Assembly (NCBI RefSeq): GCF_001277295.1
Contig: NZ_CP011456.1
Span: 868,001-932,000 of the forward strand
Reading direction: 5' to 3'
DNA length: 64,000 nucleotides
From: Anabaena sp. WA102
Lineage (GTDB): Bacteria > Cyanobacteriota > Cyanobacteriia > Cyanobacteriales > Nostocaceae
Positions 36,101 through 43,802 of this stretch are shown here, piece by piece. The translations under genes and the position numbers were made by a program. Below the pieces are notes generated by a model that saw nothing but the letters and a program-made list of their open reading frames with translations, ran no database searches and had not been told where the DNA came from. Every line of letters begins with the position of its first letter. Within the stretch, counting starts at the first letter, position 1.

Positions 36101-37068
36101 ATTCCCACGCCTTCACCTAATAGCATTCCATCTGCATCAGCATCAAAGGGTCTTACCTTTTCCCCTGGAGAAACAGCAGGAGTTTTACTGAAGCACATAT
36201 AGGCGAAAATTGAGTTATCAGTATCTACACCGCCAGTTATCATCATGTCGGCGCGATGTTCTACTAATTCGCTAACAGCCATCCTTAATGCACCCAAGGA
36301 ACTCGCGCAAGCTGCATCAACTACGCAGTTCATTCCCCCCAAATCCAGACGGTTAGCGATACGTCCAGAAATCACATTTGCTAACATTCCGGGGAAAGCA
36401 TTTTCTTCCCATTGCACATATCCACTTTTGAGTTTTTCAATAATTTTCTGGCTATCTTCGTCTGATAAACCACTATTTTTGAGAACTTTTTTCCAAAGTG
36501 GATCTTGCAATCTTGCACCTAAAGGAACAGCCAATTGTCTACCAATTGCTACTCCTAATACTACTCCTGTTCGTTCATGATTAAATTGTCGAGATGCACC
36601 ATAACCAGCATCTTCTAACGCCTCTTTTGCTACTACCAAACCGAGTAATTGAGAAATATCTGTCACCTCCAAAATATTGGGAGGTAAGCCAAATTCCATA
36701 GGATTAAAATCAATATCTGGTAAGAAACCACCGCGCTTACAATAGGTTTTATCTGGTGTTTTTGGATCAGGATCATAATAGTCATCTATATGCCAACGGG
36801 ACGCAGGAACATCAGTAATACAATCTACTTTCTGAACAATATTTTCCCAGTATTCTTGCAAACTCTTCGCCTGGGGAAAAATAGAAGCCATACCAACAAT
36901 TGCGACATCGGTTGTTCGCAATTTAGCATTAATTTCATTTTTCATATTTGTAGTCTCAGGCATATTTTTTTTCACTTTTATCATCTTGAGTACAGACTTT
37001 TCACAGTTACTAATTTCATCTTTTAACTGTGTGAAAGCAGTTTCAAACTGGGAGATAGCCATGATCAT
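30154..37068 (-). CDS. PfaA/HglE-type polyketide synthase KS-AT-ACP-ACP-KR-DH
   Basis: 2304 residues. Domains in order: ketosynthase (~53-510; C254 in DAACASS, EAHGTGT, KSQIGHT), acyltransferase (~620-920; S725 in GHSFGE), a ~330-residue linker, two near-identical carrier domains (S1312 and S1435, both GIDSIKR), ketoreductase (~1740-2000; SGGAKGIT, QSDYAIANE), and a C-terminal hot-dog dehydratase-like domain (~2030-2290; HVIAGRPVLPAT). This is the architecture of PfaA and of the heterocyst/akinete glycolipid synthase HglE. The linker holds a perfect 41-residue tandem duplication and a 16-residue repeat. First gene of the minus-strand operon; promoter probably in the 1.4-kb region upstream. 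Confidence 0.92.
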   Translation of the reverse strand: MIMAISQFETAFTQLKDEISNCEKSVLKMIKVKKNMPETTNMKNEINAKLRTTDVAIVGMASIFPQAKSLQEYWENIVQKVDCITDVPASRWHIDDYYDPDPKTPDKTYCKRGGFLPDIDFNPMEFGLPPNILEVTDISQLLGLVVAKEALEDAGYGASRQFNHERTGVVLGVAIGRQLAVPLGARLQDPLWKKVLKNSGLSDEDSQKIIEKLKSGYVQWEENAFPGMLANVISGRIANRLDLGGMNCVVDAACASSLGALRMAVSELVEHRADMMITGGVDTDNSIFAYMCFSKTPAVSPGEKVRPFDADADGMLLGEGVGMLVLKRLEDAQRDGDRIYAVIKGVGSSSDGKYKSIYAPRAEGQIIALNRAYTDAGVSPASIGLIEAHGTGTMVGDPTEFTSITSVFGENNPKKQHIALGTVKSQIGHTKAAAGAASLIKAALALHHKVLPPTINVSTPHPKLNIENSPFYLNTETRPWVSHPTQPRRAGVSAFGFGGTNYHVVLEEYEHEHHHPYRLHHTPQSLLLFAPTPSELLSRCQQIQQQLQNENKEKYYQQLITDSQTAKIPVNYARVGFVADDLGQAGELLQIVIEGLRNKPEAKSWEHPQGVYYRQKGTDTTAKVVALFSGQGSQYLEMGRELVMNFPCLRQTYTHMDSLLCEDGLQPLSSVVFPQPVFDETKKQIQLATLQKTEYAQPAIGVFSAGLYKILQQAGFKPDFVAGHSFGELTALWVAGVLNEEDYLFLVKARGQAMAAPANPNFDTGGMLAVKGDIHQITEVIKKFPQVAVANKNSQHQVVLAGKKEEIIQVQDILKNQGLTTFLLGVSAAFHTPLVSHAQKPFAQAVEKVNFNEAQIPVYTNVTGSRYPQEPHAIQKILKEQLLNQVLFQQEIENIYAAGGYYFVEFGPKSVLTNLVKEILSDKPHIAIAVNPSHTKNSDKTLRQAIVQLQVAGLYLQNLDPYQVATKIPEVPAKKVLNVRLNSTNITERTQKAFAKALENGHHVGVVSPQPTIDNKPPTAFNENHQPQGNNKPPTSFNENHQPQGNNDHPTSLNGKLEQVEIQPDNQGKVIHNLEKIITEFSQQQRDIIHVHEQSLHNQTEYTKTFSQLMQQQYLLLGNNQTTEHQSQTQQLAISNSEQNMMRFHDHQGDTLRIHEQYLKYQHEYTQNYFQLLQKHLHLLTSENKVINFVNHPQIQQDLENDQKPDLLNQNISEPLPLCASAPLREEKTFVNHPQIQQDLENDQKPDLLNQNISEPLPLCASAPLREEKTIPNIDKATLSQTLLNVVSDKTGYPVEMLELSMDMEADLGIDSIKRVEILGGLLELHPDLPKPNPEELGQLRTLEQIAEYMQTLVPDILNQQVEISTAIISKEVLVEVPQPELIPATPVVEEQQQEGEIFQDLSDILLTVVSDKTGYPVEMLELSMDMEADLGIDSIKRVEILGGLLELYPDLPKPNPEEIGELRTLGEIATYMQQQAQRIPNLLTEEIVEDITITSVPNIRRSIAKLQQLPTPDSLEFSLSENHIALITDDGSSTTEKLAESLIAKGWKTVVLSFPGVESNVNAGINRVVLTDWNEDSLQQQLKQIADNYGTVAAFIHLHPATSLDIDKSILRHVFLIAKYLKEPLNAAAKFGRSCFISVARLDGEFGLGESHNFSAISGGLFGLSKSINQEWENVFCRSLDLNPDLDSETSVKNILAEIYDANLLIQEVGYSNKGRVTLIADFSPLPTTNSAREITKDQVFLVSGGAKGITAQCVIKIAQQYQCKFILLGRSTTEVEPVWAENCENEAELKQRILENFQAQGEKPTPIMVQKKYQIISSQREIQNTLKAIVEAGGEAEYLSVDITDTVLLESKLADVIERFGAITGIIHGAGNLADKRIEKKSIQDFENVYAAKVKGLENLLRCVPASQLQYLVLFSSVVGFYGNAGQSDYAIANEILNKSAHLIKHNYPNCHVMAINWGPWESGMVSSELKKAFAARGIEVIPVETGTQILVDELTTANQGTVQLVIGSPLIYVPATLSNDLKTYRIKRRLTLTENPFLQDHVIAGRPVLPATCGLLWMTNACEQLYPGFTAFSSPNFKVLKGIVFGEDFASEYILELQELAKHENQEIEFAAKISSQTPDGKIRYHFSTNLILKREIPTPPSYVNLNFNQDENFLKTNQELYQVNASSLFHGFTFQGVKSVLNTSPSQITIECCLPEPTTQQQGQFPVQTFNPYIADVQIHSLWIWTQHFHQVGCLPSEIKHFEQFAKVPFGETFYVTCEVQSKTESSVVTDVITYNRQGQVYNRMIGAKGTILPRQIAKD
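33261..33506. repeat. 123-bp tandem duplication inside the PKS linker, carrying a dispersed repeat
   Basis: Two identical 123-bp units in frame, each encoding 41 residues (FVNHPQIQQDLENDQ ... PLPLCASAPLREEK). Each contains the dispersed repeat CGCAGAGGCGCAGAGGCGCA that is otherwise intergenic in this genome (for example around 30130). A second smaller tandem repeat of 48 bp (NKPPTxFNENHQPQGN, twice, then a degenerate third) lies near 33910-34030. Both are in the interdomain linker, so the reading frame is kept. Confidence 0.85.
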
Positions 37069-37339
37069 ATTTTGCTCTTTTGAGCAGGTAATATGGAGTT
37101 AAAGTTTCAAGAGTAATTGACCGCAGATAAATACGGATAAATTCAGATATCTGATGATTCTATACAGTCTTAGATGAAGTTAGTATAGGTAAATATTGAC
37201 TTTCATCCTTAACAGTATTGAAATCTTTTTTTGCGTTAATTATTGATGAATACTCTGGCGGCTTAATATGGAATCCTCTAATTAATCCTGTAGTCTATAA
37301 ATTAATTTTTGCCAAAATTAATCTGAGTTTGGTGACAAC

Positions 37340-37483
37340 TCTATTGCAACTCATAAGCAATTTATGTGCAACTTCATAAAAGTCTTGCAAATGTAAAATT
37401 GATAGAGTTATCTACAAAATGTGTTTGCTTATCCAATACATAAATTATTATCTAAGTTTTAGCCATTTTGACCAAAGTTGCAC
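37340..37483. promoter_or_regulatory. Cluster of TGCAACT motifs upstream of the PKS operon
   Basis: TTGCAACT-CATAA at 37344 and GTGCAACTTCATAA at 37366 are direct repeats 22 bp apart. AGTTGCAC at 37476 is the inverted form, and AGTTGCAT at 38341 is a fourth copy nearer the small regulator-like gene. Spaced copies in both orientations between divergent genes suggest binding sites for a regulator; which one is unknown. Confidence 0.4.
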
Positions 37484-37529
37484 ATAGATTGCATATCCTT
37501 AGTTTTAATTTATTAAAGATTTTATTTTT

Positions 37530-38055
37530 CCCTGAGAGGATATTTTAAAGGTGGTATCCCATAATTTTCATCACATTGTTACCCCCTTTTCCCTTGACAA
37601 GCTATCGTACACAAGTTAAGTTACCCCCCTTAATCCCCCCTTATAAAGGGGGGAAATCGGAAAAATTAGTTCCCTCCCCTTTATAAGGGGAGGGTTAGGG
37701 TGGGGTAATTTGAGGAATAATGGTGATTCGATAACTTGTGTGTACACCGTAGCCTTTATAAGAAGGGAAACAATAAAAATCCAGTTCCCTCCCCTTTATA
37801 AGGGGAGGGTTAGGGTGGGGTAATTTGAGGAATAATGGTGATTCGATAACTTGTGTGTACACCGTAGCCTTTATAAGAAGGGAAACAATAAAAATCCAGT
37901 TCCCTCCCCTTTATAAGGGGAGGGTTAGGGAGGGGTAATTTGAGGAATAATGGTGATTCGATAACTTGTGTGTACACCGTAGCCTTTATAAGAAGGGAAA
38001 CAATAAGAATCCAGTTCCCTCCCCTTTATAAGGGGAGGGTTAGGGAGGGGTAAAA
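37530..38055. mobile_element. MITE A end and ~4 tandem MITE family B units
   Basis: Starts with a family A left end (GAGAGGATATTTTAAAG). Family B begins at 37607 (GTACACAAGTTA); right ends TAACTTGTGTGTACAC recur at 37732, 37847 and 37962, spaced 115 bp, and a final unit ends near 38055 without its terminus. Each unit contains CCCTCCCCTTTATAAGGGGAGGG. This near-perfect tandem array sits in the middle of the 1.45-kb gap between the PKS gene and the gene at 38515; the flanks (37069-37530, 38056-38514) are AT-rich with no ORF. Confidence 0.8.
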
Positions 38056-38514
38056 GATTTGATATAGGATTTTGAATATGTAATTATTGTTCATTAGTTT
38101 CTAATGCCAAATAGTGAATATTTGCATCTATCTCCAGAAAGATTTTTTTATATTTTGTAAAATTAGTCACTACCAAATATATCTAAAGAATTAAAAAAAT
38201 ATTTTTCTATCAAATTGATTCTAAAGTTTGAGATAATGAAAGGTCAGTAATTCTTAATCTATACAAGGAGTTAATAATTTGATGCTTGCAATTTTTACAA
38301 ATCTAAGATAGTGCGACAAATAAGGTTTTATGAAACAATTAGTTGCATATAGGTTGAAATTCCCAAAAAATAAGTTTAACCTAAATTATTAAATCAGGGA
38401 AATTTAGACTGTGAATTTAAAGCGGTCTTTGAGCATTAAATTAGTCAATTAAACTTTATTGCATTATTTGGCTTCTGCAATATTGGAATTACAAAACTAC
38501 AAGGAATTGCTGGC

Positions 38515-38844
38515 ATGAGACTATCTGAATTAGATCCACTCATCCCGCTGAATGAGTTACGAGAAGACCTCCTCAAATTACCAAAAGGTTACTCATTTCA
38601 TGAAGATGAATTAGTAGATTTTCTATCACGGAGAAGATGGCCTGAAAGCAATCGTCGAATTGATAGAACAACATTTTGGCGGTGGCGTAATGACAACGCT
38701 ATTGAGCATCAAAAAATATTCAGTCGTTTGGATCTTCTCAAACTTTGTCAAATTTGTGATCACTATCGAGTTGACGGAACACGGAGTGAATACTTGGCAA
38801 TTATGCGGAAGAAAAAAGAGAAAGAGGTCGTGCTGAATAAATAA
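38515..38844 (+). CDS. Small hypothetical protein, possible DNA-binding regulator
   Basis: 109 residues, basic and rich in Arg/Trp/Leu. AAGGAATTGCTGGC precedes the ATG. The segment RRRWPESNRRIDRTTFWRWRNDNAI has the look of a helix-turn-helix recognition region, followed by LLKLCQICDHYRV. No family is recognised. It is divergent to the PKS operon and precedes the DevBCA-type exporter by 250 bp on the same strand, a position that fits a local regulator. The function is inference. Confidence 0.6.
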   Translation: MRLSELDPLIPLNELREDLLKLPKGYSFHEDELVDFLSRRRWPESNRRIDRTTFWRWRNDNAIEHQKIFSRLDLLKLCQICDHYRVDGTRSEYLAIMRKKKEKEVVLNK

Positions 38845-39093
38845 ACTTTTGATATTGGTAATTGGTAATAGTCAGTAACTGATTACCCATTACCTATCAA
38901 AATTTTAGCATTTAAATATTTTATGTAATGGGTAATTAATCAACTGAGTAAATAATTCTTGATCAATAGTATTTTTTTTGGATATTGGATCATATATAAG
39001 GTTGTCAAGAGATGTTATCAAGTATAGGGACTTTTCTGGTTCTTATTGAGAATCAGAAATACTGTCGTATTTCCTAATTTAAAAGACAAAATC

Positions 39094-40296
39094 ATGGTAC
39101 ACAAAGAAAAGCACTCATTAATAAAACCTGTGAGTTTGTGGCCGATAATGTTAGCAAGTTCTGGAGTTATAGCTACTAGTCTAATATCTCTCTATAGCCT
39201 TTCATATTTTCAGAAACATTCTAAATCAACTTCTACAATATCTCCTATTATCCCTATTTCTGCACCTACCATTACTGCTGTTGCTGCTTTAGGACGGTTA
39301 GAACCCCAAGGAGAAGTAATTCGTCTTTCCGCACCCAATTCTCAGACAGGGATAAGAGTTAATCAACTTTTGGTGAAAAAAGGAGACAAAATTCGTCAAG
39401 GACAAGTAGTAGCAATTCTTGATAGTTATATTCCTAATCTTGCAGCTTTAGAAAAAGCAAAACGACAAGTAGAAGTCAGTCAAGCGAATCTTCAGCAAGT
39501 AGAAGCAGGGGCGAAAAGAGGTGATATTTCGGCTCAAAAAGCCGCAATTTCCCGTTTAGAAGTGGAATTACGAGGATCAATTTCTACCCAAAAAGCCACA
39601 ATTGCTCGTCTAGAAGCTGAACTAAAAAATTCAGAAACCGAAAATAAACGATATCAGAAATTATATGAAGATGGTGCTATTTCTGCTTCTGATGCAGATA
39701 CTAAAAAATTACGCAGGGATACTGTGCAAGAACAACTTAATGAAGCTAATGCTAACCTGAAACGGACTGTAGAAACTTTGCAAAAACAGTTAAGTGAGTC
39801 TGAAGCTAGACTTAATAGTATTGCAGAAATTCGTCCTACAGATGTGCAACTAGCTCAAGCAAATATAAAAAGTGCGATCGCATCTGTTCAACAAGCTCAA
39901 GCGGAGTTAGATTTAAGTTATATTCGTTCACCTATTAATGGTCAAGTCCTAAAAATTAATGCTTGGCCAGGAGAAATAATTGCCAATAAAGGGATATTAG
40001 AACTAGGACAAACTCAACAAATGTATGTAGTTGCAGAAGTTTACGAAACTGACATTAAAAAAGTTCGTTTAGGTCAATCAGCAACTATCACGGGTGACGC
40101 TTTCGCAGGAAAATTACAAGGGACAGTTACAGATATTGGTTTACAAGTTGGCAGACAAAATATCTTTAACACTAATCCTGGTTCAGATACAGATAATAAA
40201 ATAGTTGATGTAAAAATTCGCATTGATAAATTAGCAGATAATCAACGAGTTTCTAATTTAACTAATTTACAAGTCCAGGCACTTATTCAGATATAA
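39094..40296 (+). CDS. devB: DevB-type membrane fusion protein (HlyD family)
   Basis: About 400 residues from the ATG (MVHKEKHSLIKPVSLWP). One N-terminal membrane segment (IMLASSGVIATSLISLYSL), then a biotinyl-lipoyl-like half (GRLEPQGEVIRLSAPNSQTGIRVNQLLVKKGDKI), a long coiled coil (LEKAKRQVEVSQANLQQVEAG... to IKSAIASVQQAQAELDLSYI), and the second half (SPINGQVLKINAWPGE). This is the periplasmic adaptor of DevBCA/HgdBC exporters that carry glycolipids across the cell wall of differentiating cells with a TolC-like partner. It precedes DevC and DevA genes in the canonical order. Confidence 0.9.
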   Translation: MVHKEKHSLIKPVSLWPIMLASSGVIATSLISLYSLSYFQKHSKSTSTISPIIPISAPTITAVAALGRLEPQGEVIRLSAPNSQTGIRVNQLLVKKGDKIRQGQVVAILDSYIPNLAALEKAKRQVEVSQANLQQVEAGAKRGDISAQKAAISRLEVELRGSISTQKATIARLEAELKNSETENKRYQKLYEDGAISASDADTKKLRRDTVQEQLNEANANLKRTVETLQKQLSESEARLNSIAEIRPTDVQLAQANIKSAIASVQQAQAELDLSYIRSPINGQVLKINAWPGEIIANKGILELGQTQQMYVVAEVYETDIKKVRLGQSATITGDAFAGKLQGTVTDIGLQVGRQNIFNTNPGSDTDNKIVDVKIRIDKLADNQRVSNLTNLQVQALIQI

Positions 40297-40388
40297 GCCT
40301 GAACTGTAATTTGTCTAATTAATTTGATGGGGATGATGACTAATGGGTATTTTGAAATCCTATGATGAGATAGGAAATAGGAGAAAAT

Positions 40389-41564
40389 ATGATTTTAAAT
40401 ATACCTTTAGCTTGGCTACAATTAGCAAAGCAAAAAGTACGCTTTCTTGTAGCATTAGCGGGTATTGCTTTTATTTCTGTTTTAATGTTTATGCAAATTG
40501 GGTTTCAAGATGCTCTTTATGCCAGTGCGACTCAAGTACATAAACATCTTCGAGGTGATTTGTTTTTAATTAGCTCCCAATATAAATCCTTGACTTCTAC
40601 TCAAAGTTTTCCTCGCAGTCGTTTATATCAGATATTAGGTTTTAATGGGATTGAATCAGTTGAACCTTTATATGTCCAATTTGCTAAACTGAAAAATCCT
40701 CTCAATGGTCGCAAATATCCTATTTATGTCCTGGGATTTGATCCGGTTAAATCCATATTTAGATTACCCGAAATAGATCAAGATTTTCAATTACTCAAAA
40801 TTCCTGATCAAGTATTTTTTGACCGAGCCGCACGTCCAGAATTTGGACCAATTGCTGAATATTTCCAGAAAAATAAACCTATCAGTATGGAGATATTTAG
40901 TTATTTAGGAACAGTTGGTTACAAGGTTAAAGTTAGTGGGTTATTTACCCTTGGGCCTTCTTTTGGTGTGGATGGTAATTTAATAGTCAGTTCTTCTACT
41001 TTTTTTAGAATCTTTCCAGAACGCAGAGCAAATGAACTAGATATAGGCTCAATTAATCTGCAACCTCATGTTAACCCAAAAACAATTTTAGCAACCTTAT
41101 CTGCTAATTTACCTGATGATGTCACAGTGATGACTCGCCAAGAATTTATTGATTTTGAAAAAAGCTATTGGACATTAAGAACACCGATTGGATTTGTGTT
41201 TAATTTGATGGTAACGATGGGTTTTGTTGTTGGTGTCATTGTTGTTTATCAAATCCTTTATAGTAATATATCAAGCCATTTTGTCCAATTTGCTACACTC
41301 AAGGCCATGGGATTTAGAAATAAATATCTTTTGAATGTTGTTTTTCAGCAAGCTATAATTTTAGCTGTCTTGGGTTATATTCCCGGTTTTGCTATCTCTC
41401 TAGGACTATATGATATTGCCAAAGATGCAACTAAATTACCAATTGTTATGGATATAAATAAGGGTTTATTAGTATTTACGTCTGTGATTATTATGTGCTT
41501 AACTTCTGGTTTCTTTTCTACTAATAAATTACGTAAGGTAGATCCAGCAGAAATTTTTAATTAA
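40389..41564 (+). CDS. devC: DevC-type ABC transporter permease
   Basis: 391 residues of the FtsX/MacB-like DevC family. An N-terminal membrane helix (VRFLVALAGIAFISVLMFMQIGFQDALY) is followed by a ~230-residue periplasmic domain and three C-terminal helices (GFVFNLMVTMGFVVGVIVVYQ, AIILAVLGYIPGFAISLGLY, VFTSVIIMCLTSGF). It works with DevA ATPase and DevB adaptor. AGGAGAAAAT precedes the ATG. It lies 92 bp after devB. Confidence 0.92.
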   Translation: MILNIPLAWLQLAKQKVRFLVALAGIAFISVLMFMQIGFQDALYASATQVHKHLRGDLFLISSQYKSLTSTQSFPRSRLYQILGFNGIESVEPLYVQFAKLKNPLNGRKYPIYVLGFDPVKSIFRLPEIDQDFQLLKIPDQVFFDRAARPEFGPIAEYFQKNKPISMEIFSYLGTVGYKVKVSGLFTLGPSFGVDGNLIVSSSTFFRIFPERRANELDIGSINLQPHVNPKTILATLSANLPDDVTVMTRQEFIDFEKSYWTLRTPIGFVFNLMVTMGFVVGVIVVYQILYSNISSHFVQFATLKAMGFRNKYLLNVVFQQAIILAVLGYIPGFAISLGLYDIAKDATKLPIVMDINKGLLVFTSVIIMCLTSGFFSTNKLRKVDPAEIFN

Positions 41565-41832
41565 CCACAAATTGTCATTATGACAAGGGAACAGAGAAGA
41601 GGTTTTAGAGGTTGTTTGAAAAGTGGTATCCCGTAATTTTCATCACATTGTTACCCCCCTAAATCCCCCCGATGCTTTGGGGGGAAACCGGAAAAATTAG
41701 TTCCCTCCCCTTTACAAGGGGAGGGTTAGGGTGGGGTAAAATATTTGATCCAGCAATCATGACTTTTCAAACACCCTCTTAAGCAACTTTACTTTTCGTT
41801 ACATATTTCGGTTTTTTACCGTTCACCCACTT
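41565..41832. mobile_element. Nested MITEs between devC and devA
   Basis: A family D element (internal ATTGTCATTATGACAAGGGA, right end GTTCACCCACTT at 41821-41832; left terminus decayed) is split by a complete family A copy (41606-41781: TAGAGGTTGTTTGAAAAGT ... ACTTTTCAAACACCCTCTTA). The family A interior has a CCCTCCCCTTTACAAGGGGAGGG hairpin. The D right end touches the devA start codon, so the ribosome-binding region of devA is MITE-derived. Confidence 0.7.
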
Positions 41833-42531
41833 ATGCAATATTCACATTCTGCTAATATTTTACAAATCACAAATCTTAATCATTACTTTGGTAATAGTAA
41901 ATTACGAACTCAAACTTTATTTGATATTAATTTGACGATCAAATCTGGAGAAATTGTCATTATGACTGGACCTTCTGGTTCAGGAAAAACTACTCTATTA
42001 ACATTAATCGGTGGTTTGCGTTCTGTCCAAGAGGGAAGTTTAAAATTTAGTGGACAAGAATTATTAAATGCTAGTAATGAAGAATTAGTTCAAATACGTA
42101 GGCAAATTGGTTATATTTTTCAAGCTCATAATTTACTAGATTTCTTAACTGCTATGCAAAATGTACAAATGTCTTTAGAATTGCAATCTAATATTTCTCA
42201 ATGGGAATCTTATATTCAGTCTGAAGCAATACTTAATGCTGTGAAATTGGGAGATAGAATTAATTATTATCCCTCTGATCTTTCTGGGGGACAGAAGCAA
42301 CGAGTGGCGATCGCTCGCGCTTTAGTGAGTCATCCTAAGTTAGTATTGGCCGATGAACCTACGGCTGCTTTAGATAGTAAATCAGGACGAGATGTGGTTA
42401 ATTTAATGCAGCAATTAGCAAAAGAACAAGATTGCTCAATTTTAATTGTTACCCATGATAACCGCATTTTAGATATTGCTGATAGAATTATCAACATGGA
42501 GGACGGTTATTTAATCCAACATGAAGTTTAG
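41833..42531 (+). CDS. devA: DevA-type ABC transporter ATPase
   Basis: 232 residues with all ABC motifs: Walker A GPSGSGKTT, Q-loop FQAHNLLDFLTAMQNV, signature LSGGQKQRVAIARAL, Walker B LVLADEPTAALD, and H-loop VTHDNRI. MacB/DevA type; powers the DevC permease. Its start is right at the end of a MITE and has no good ribosome site, so translation may be weak or start at a different codon. The 268-bp gap from devC is caused by that insertion. Confidence 0.92.
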   Translation: MQYSHSANILQITNLNHYFGNSKLRTQTLFDINLTIKSGEIVIMTGPSGSGKTTLLTLIGGLRSVQEGSLKFSGQELLNASNEELVQIRRQIGYIFQAHNLLDFLTAMQNVQMSLELQSNISQWESYIQSEAILNAVKLGDRINYYPSDLSGGQKQRVAIARALVSHPKLVLADEPTAALDSKSGRDVVNLMQQLAKEQDCSILIVTHDNRILDIADRIINMEDGYLIQHEV

Positions 42532-42856
42532 GGTTATCTCCTAGATTTGTACTTAACCAAATTTACTAAGAGAACTCCACAAAAAAAATGATCCAATTTT
42601 GTGGGATGGGCATCCTTGCCCGTCCTTGATGATTAGCGGGCAATTCGTCCCGCACCACAAGAAATTTTGGGATATTTTTTTGATTGGAAGTCTCTAATAA
42701 ACCTGTGCTGCATGAGTTGTCATTGCGAGTGAAAGGAAGCAATCTCTTGACAACCGATAAACCACCTAACGCAAAAATCTCTCAAACCCTTATTCCTCTG
42801 TGTCCTCTGCGCCTCCGTGGTTCGTTAATCAGGATAATTTATTTCTTGGAAGTCCC
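42532..42856. mobile_element. MITE family E copies (one degenerate, one partial)
   Basis: A degenerate copy ends at GGAAGTCTCTAA near 42694 (left end about 42570, CTAAGAGAACTCC). A second piece, 42760-42856, is nearly identical to the right part of the complete copy at 49099-49220 and ends ATTTCTTGGAAGTCCC. Between them is TCATTGCGAGTGAAAGGAAGCAAT, a dispersed repeat also seen near 44286. The second piece overlaps the 3' end of the dehydrogenase gene. Confidence 0.65.
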
Positions 42857-43802
42857 TAAAGAATAAAATCACTAACCAAGGTATTGTTAAATCAGGAATT
42901 AACCCAGCATAATTTCTTAAAAAAGGTATTTGCCTTGGTAAAATAAACCTCAAAGAACGTAAAGACGCAGGACGATTACCATTTTCATCTACAAATCCAT
43001 ATCTCTTGGCAACTTCAGCGACAATTTGGATTTTACCTGTATATTTGATAATATTAGCATCAGCAGCTAAACTAGCGATCGCCCTCCCAGTGAATAAGGG
43101 TGTTTCCCAATTATAACTATCACCAAATGATAGAGATTTACCATCTTCTGAACTCTGTTCTTTAGCAAAACTGGTAATCTGTTCTGTACCGACAATCCCC
43201 GGATAAATAGCTAAAGAAGTCACATGATATTTTTTCAATTCTTTTGCCATATCTGCGGCTAATCTATCACAGGCACTTTTGCCTACACCATAGGGAACAC
43301 TAAAAATATAAGACATTCCGCCCCAAGAAGAAATAGTAAAAATAATTCCCTCTTTCCGCTTTGTCATCATCCTCGCAGCATAAATACTAGCGACATAATG
43401 ACTTCGTAAACCGACATGATTCGCAGCATCCCAAAAACTCGGTTCTAACTCCCAAAAAGTTTTACCAAAGCCCTCTCTAATAGCTTGTACTCCTGCATAA
43501 ACATTATTAACTAAAATATCTAATTGACCATTTTGTTCTCTCTCAATCCGGGCAAAAAGTTGGCGAATTTGCTCATCATCACTATGATCAACCTGCACGG
43601 GAATACAAACCCCACCAGCTTCTATAACGGCGGTTTCAGTTTCCTGTAAACTCCCACCAAGACCGTCATTATTAGGTTCAAGAGTGCGTCCTGTAATATA
43701 GACTGTAGCACCAGCTTCACCTAATCCAATTGCAATTCCTTTCCCAATTCCTCTAGTAGCACCTGTGACTAATGCTATTTTTCCTTGCAGATGTTTAATC
43801 AT
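42825..43802 (-). CDS. Short-chain dehydrogenase/reductase (DHRS1-like)
   Basis: 325 residues. The cofactor motif TGATRGIGKGIAIGL, NNVYAGVQ, the catalytic SSWGG serine region and Y-x3-K in PYGVGKSACDRLAAD are intact; the sequence follows the DHRS1-type classical SDR closely. It is an NAD(P)H-dependent oxidoreductase with an unknown substrate. Its neighbours (glycolipid-type PKS and exporter) suggest a keto/hydroxy lipid, by inference only. The last ~10 residues (RDFQEINYPD) are encoded by the end of a MITE, so the native C-terminus is replaced. Convergent with devA. Confidence 0.88.
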   Translation of the reverse strand: MIKHLQGKIALVTGATRGIGKGIAIGLGEAGATVYITGRTLEPNNDGLGGSLQETETAVIEAGGVCIPVQVDHSDDEQIRQLFARIEREQNGQLDILVNNVYAGVQAIREGFGKTFWELEPSFWDAANHVGLRSHYVASIYAARMMTKRKEGIIFTISSWGGMSYIFSVPYGVGKSACDRLAADMAKELKKYHVTSLAIYPGIVGTEQITSFAKEQSSEDGKSLSFGDSYNWETPLFTGRAIASLAADANIIKYTGKIQIVAEVAKRYGFVDENGNRPASLRSLRFILPRQIPFLRNYAGLIPDLTIPWLVILFFRDFQEINYPD

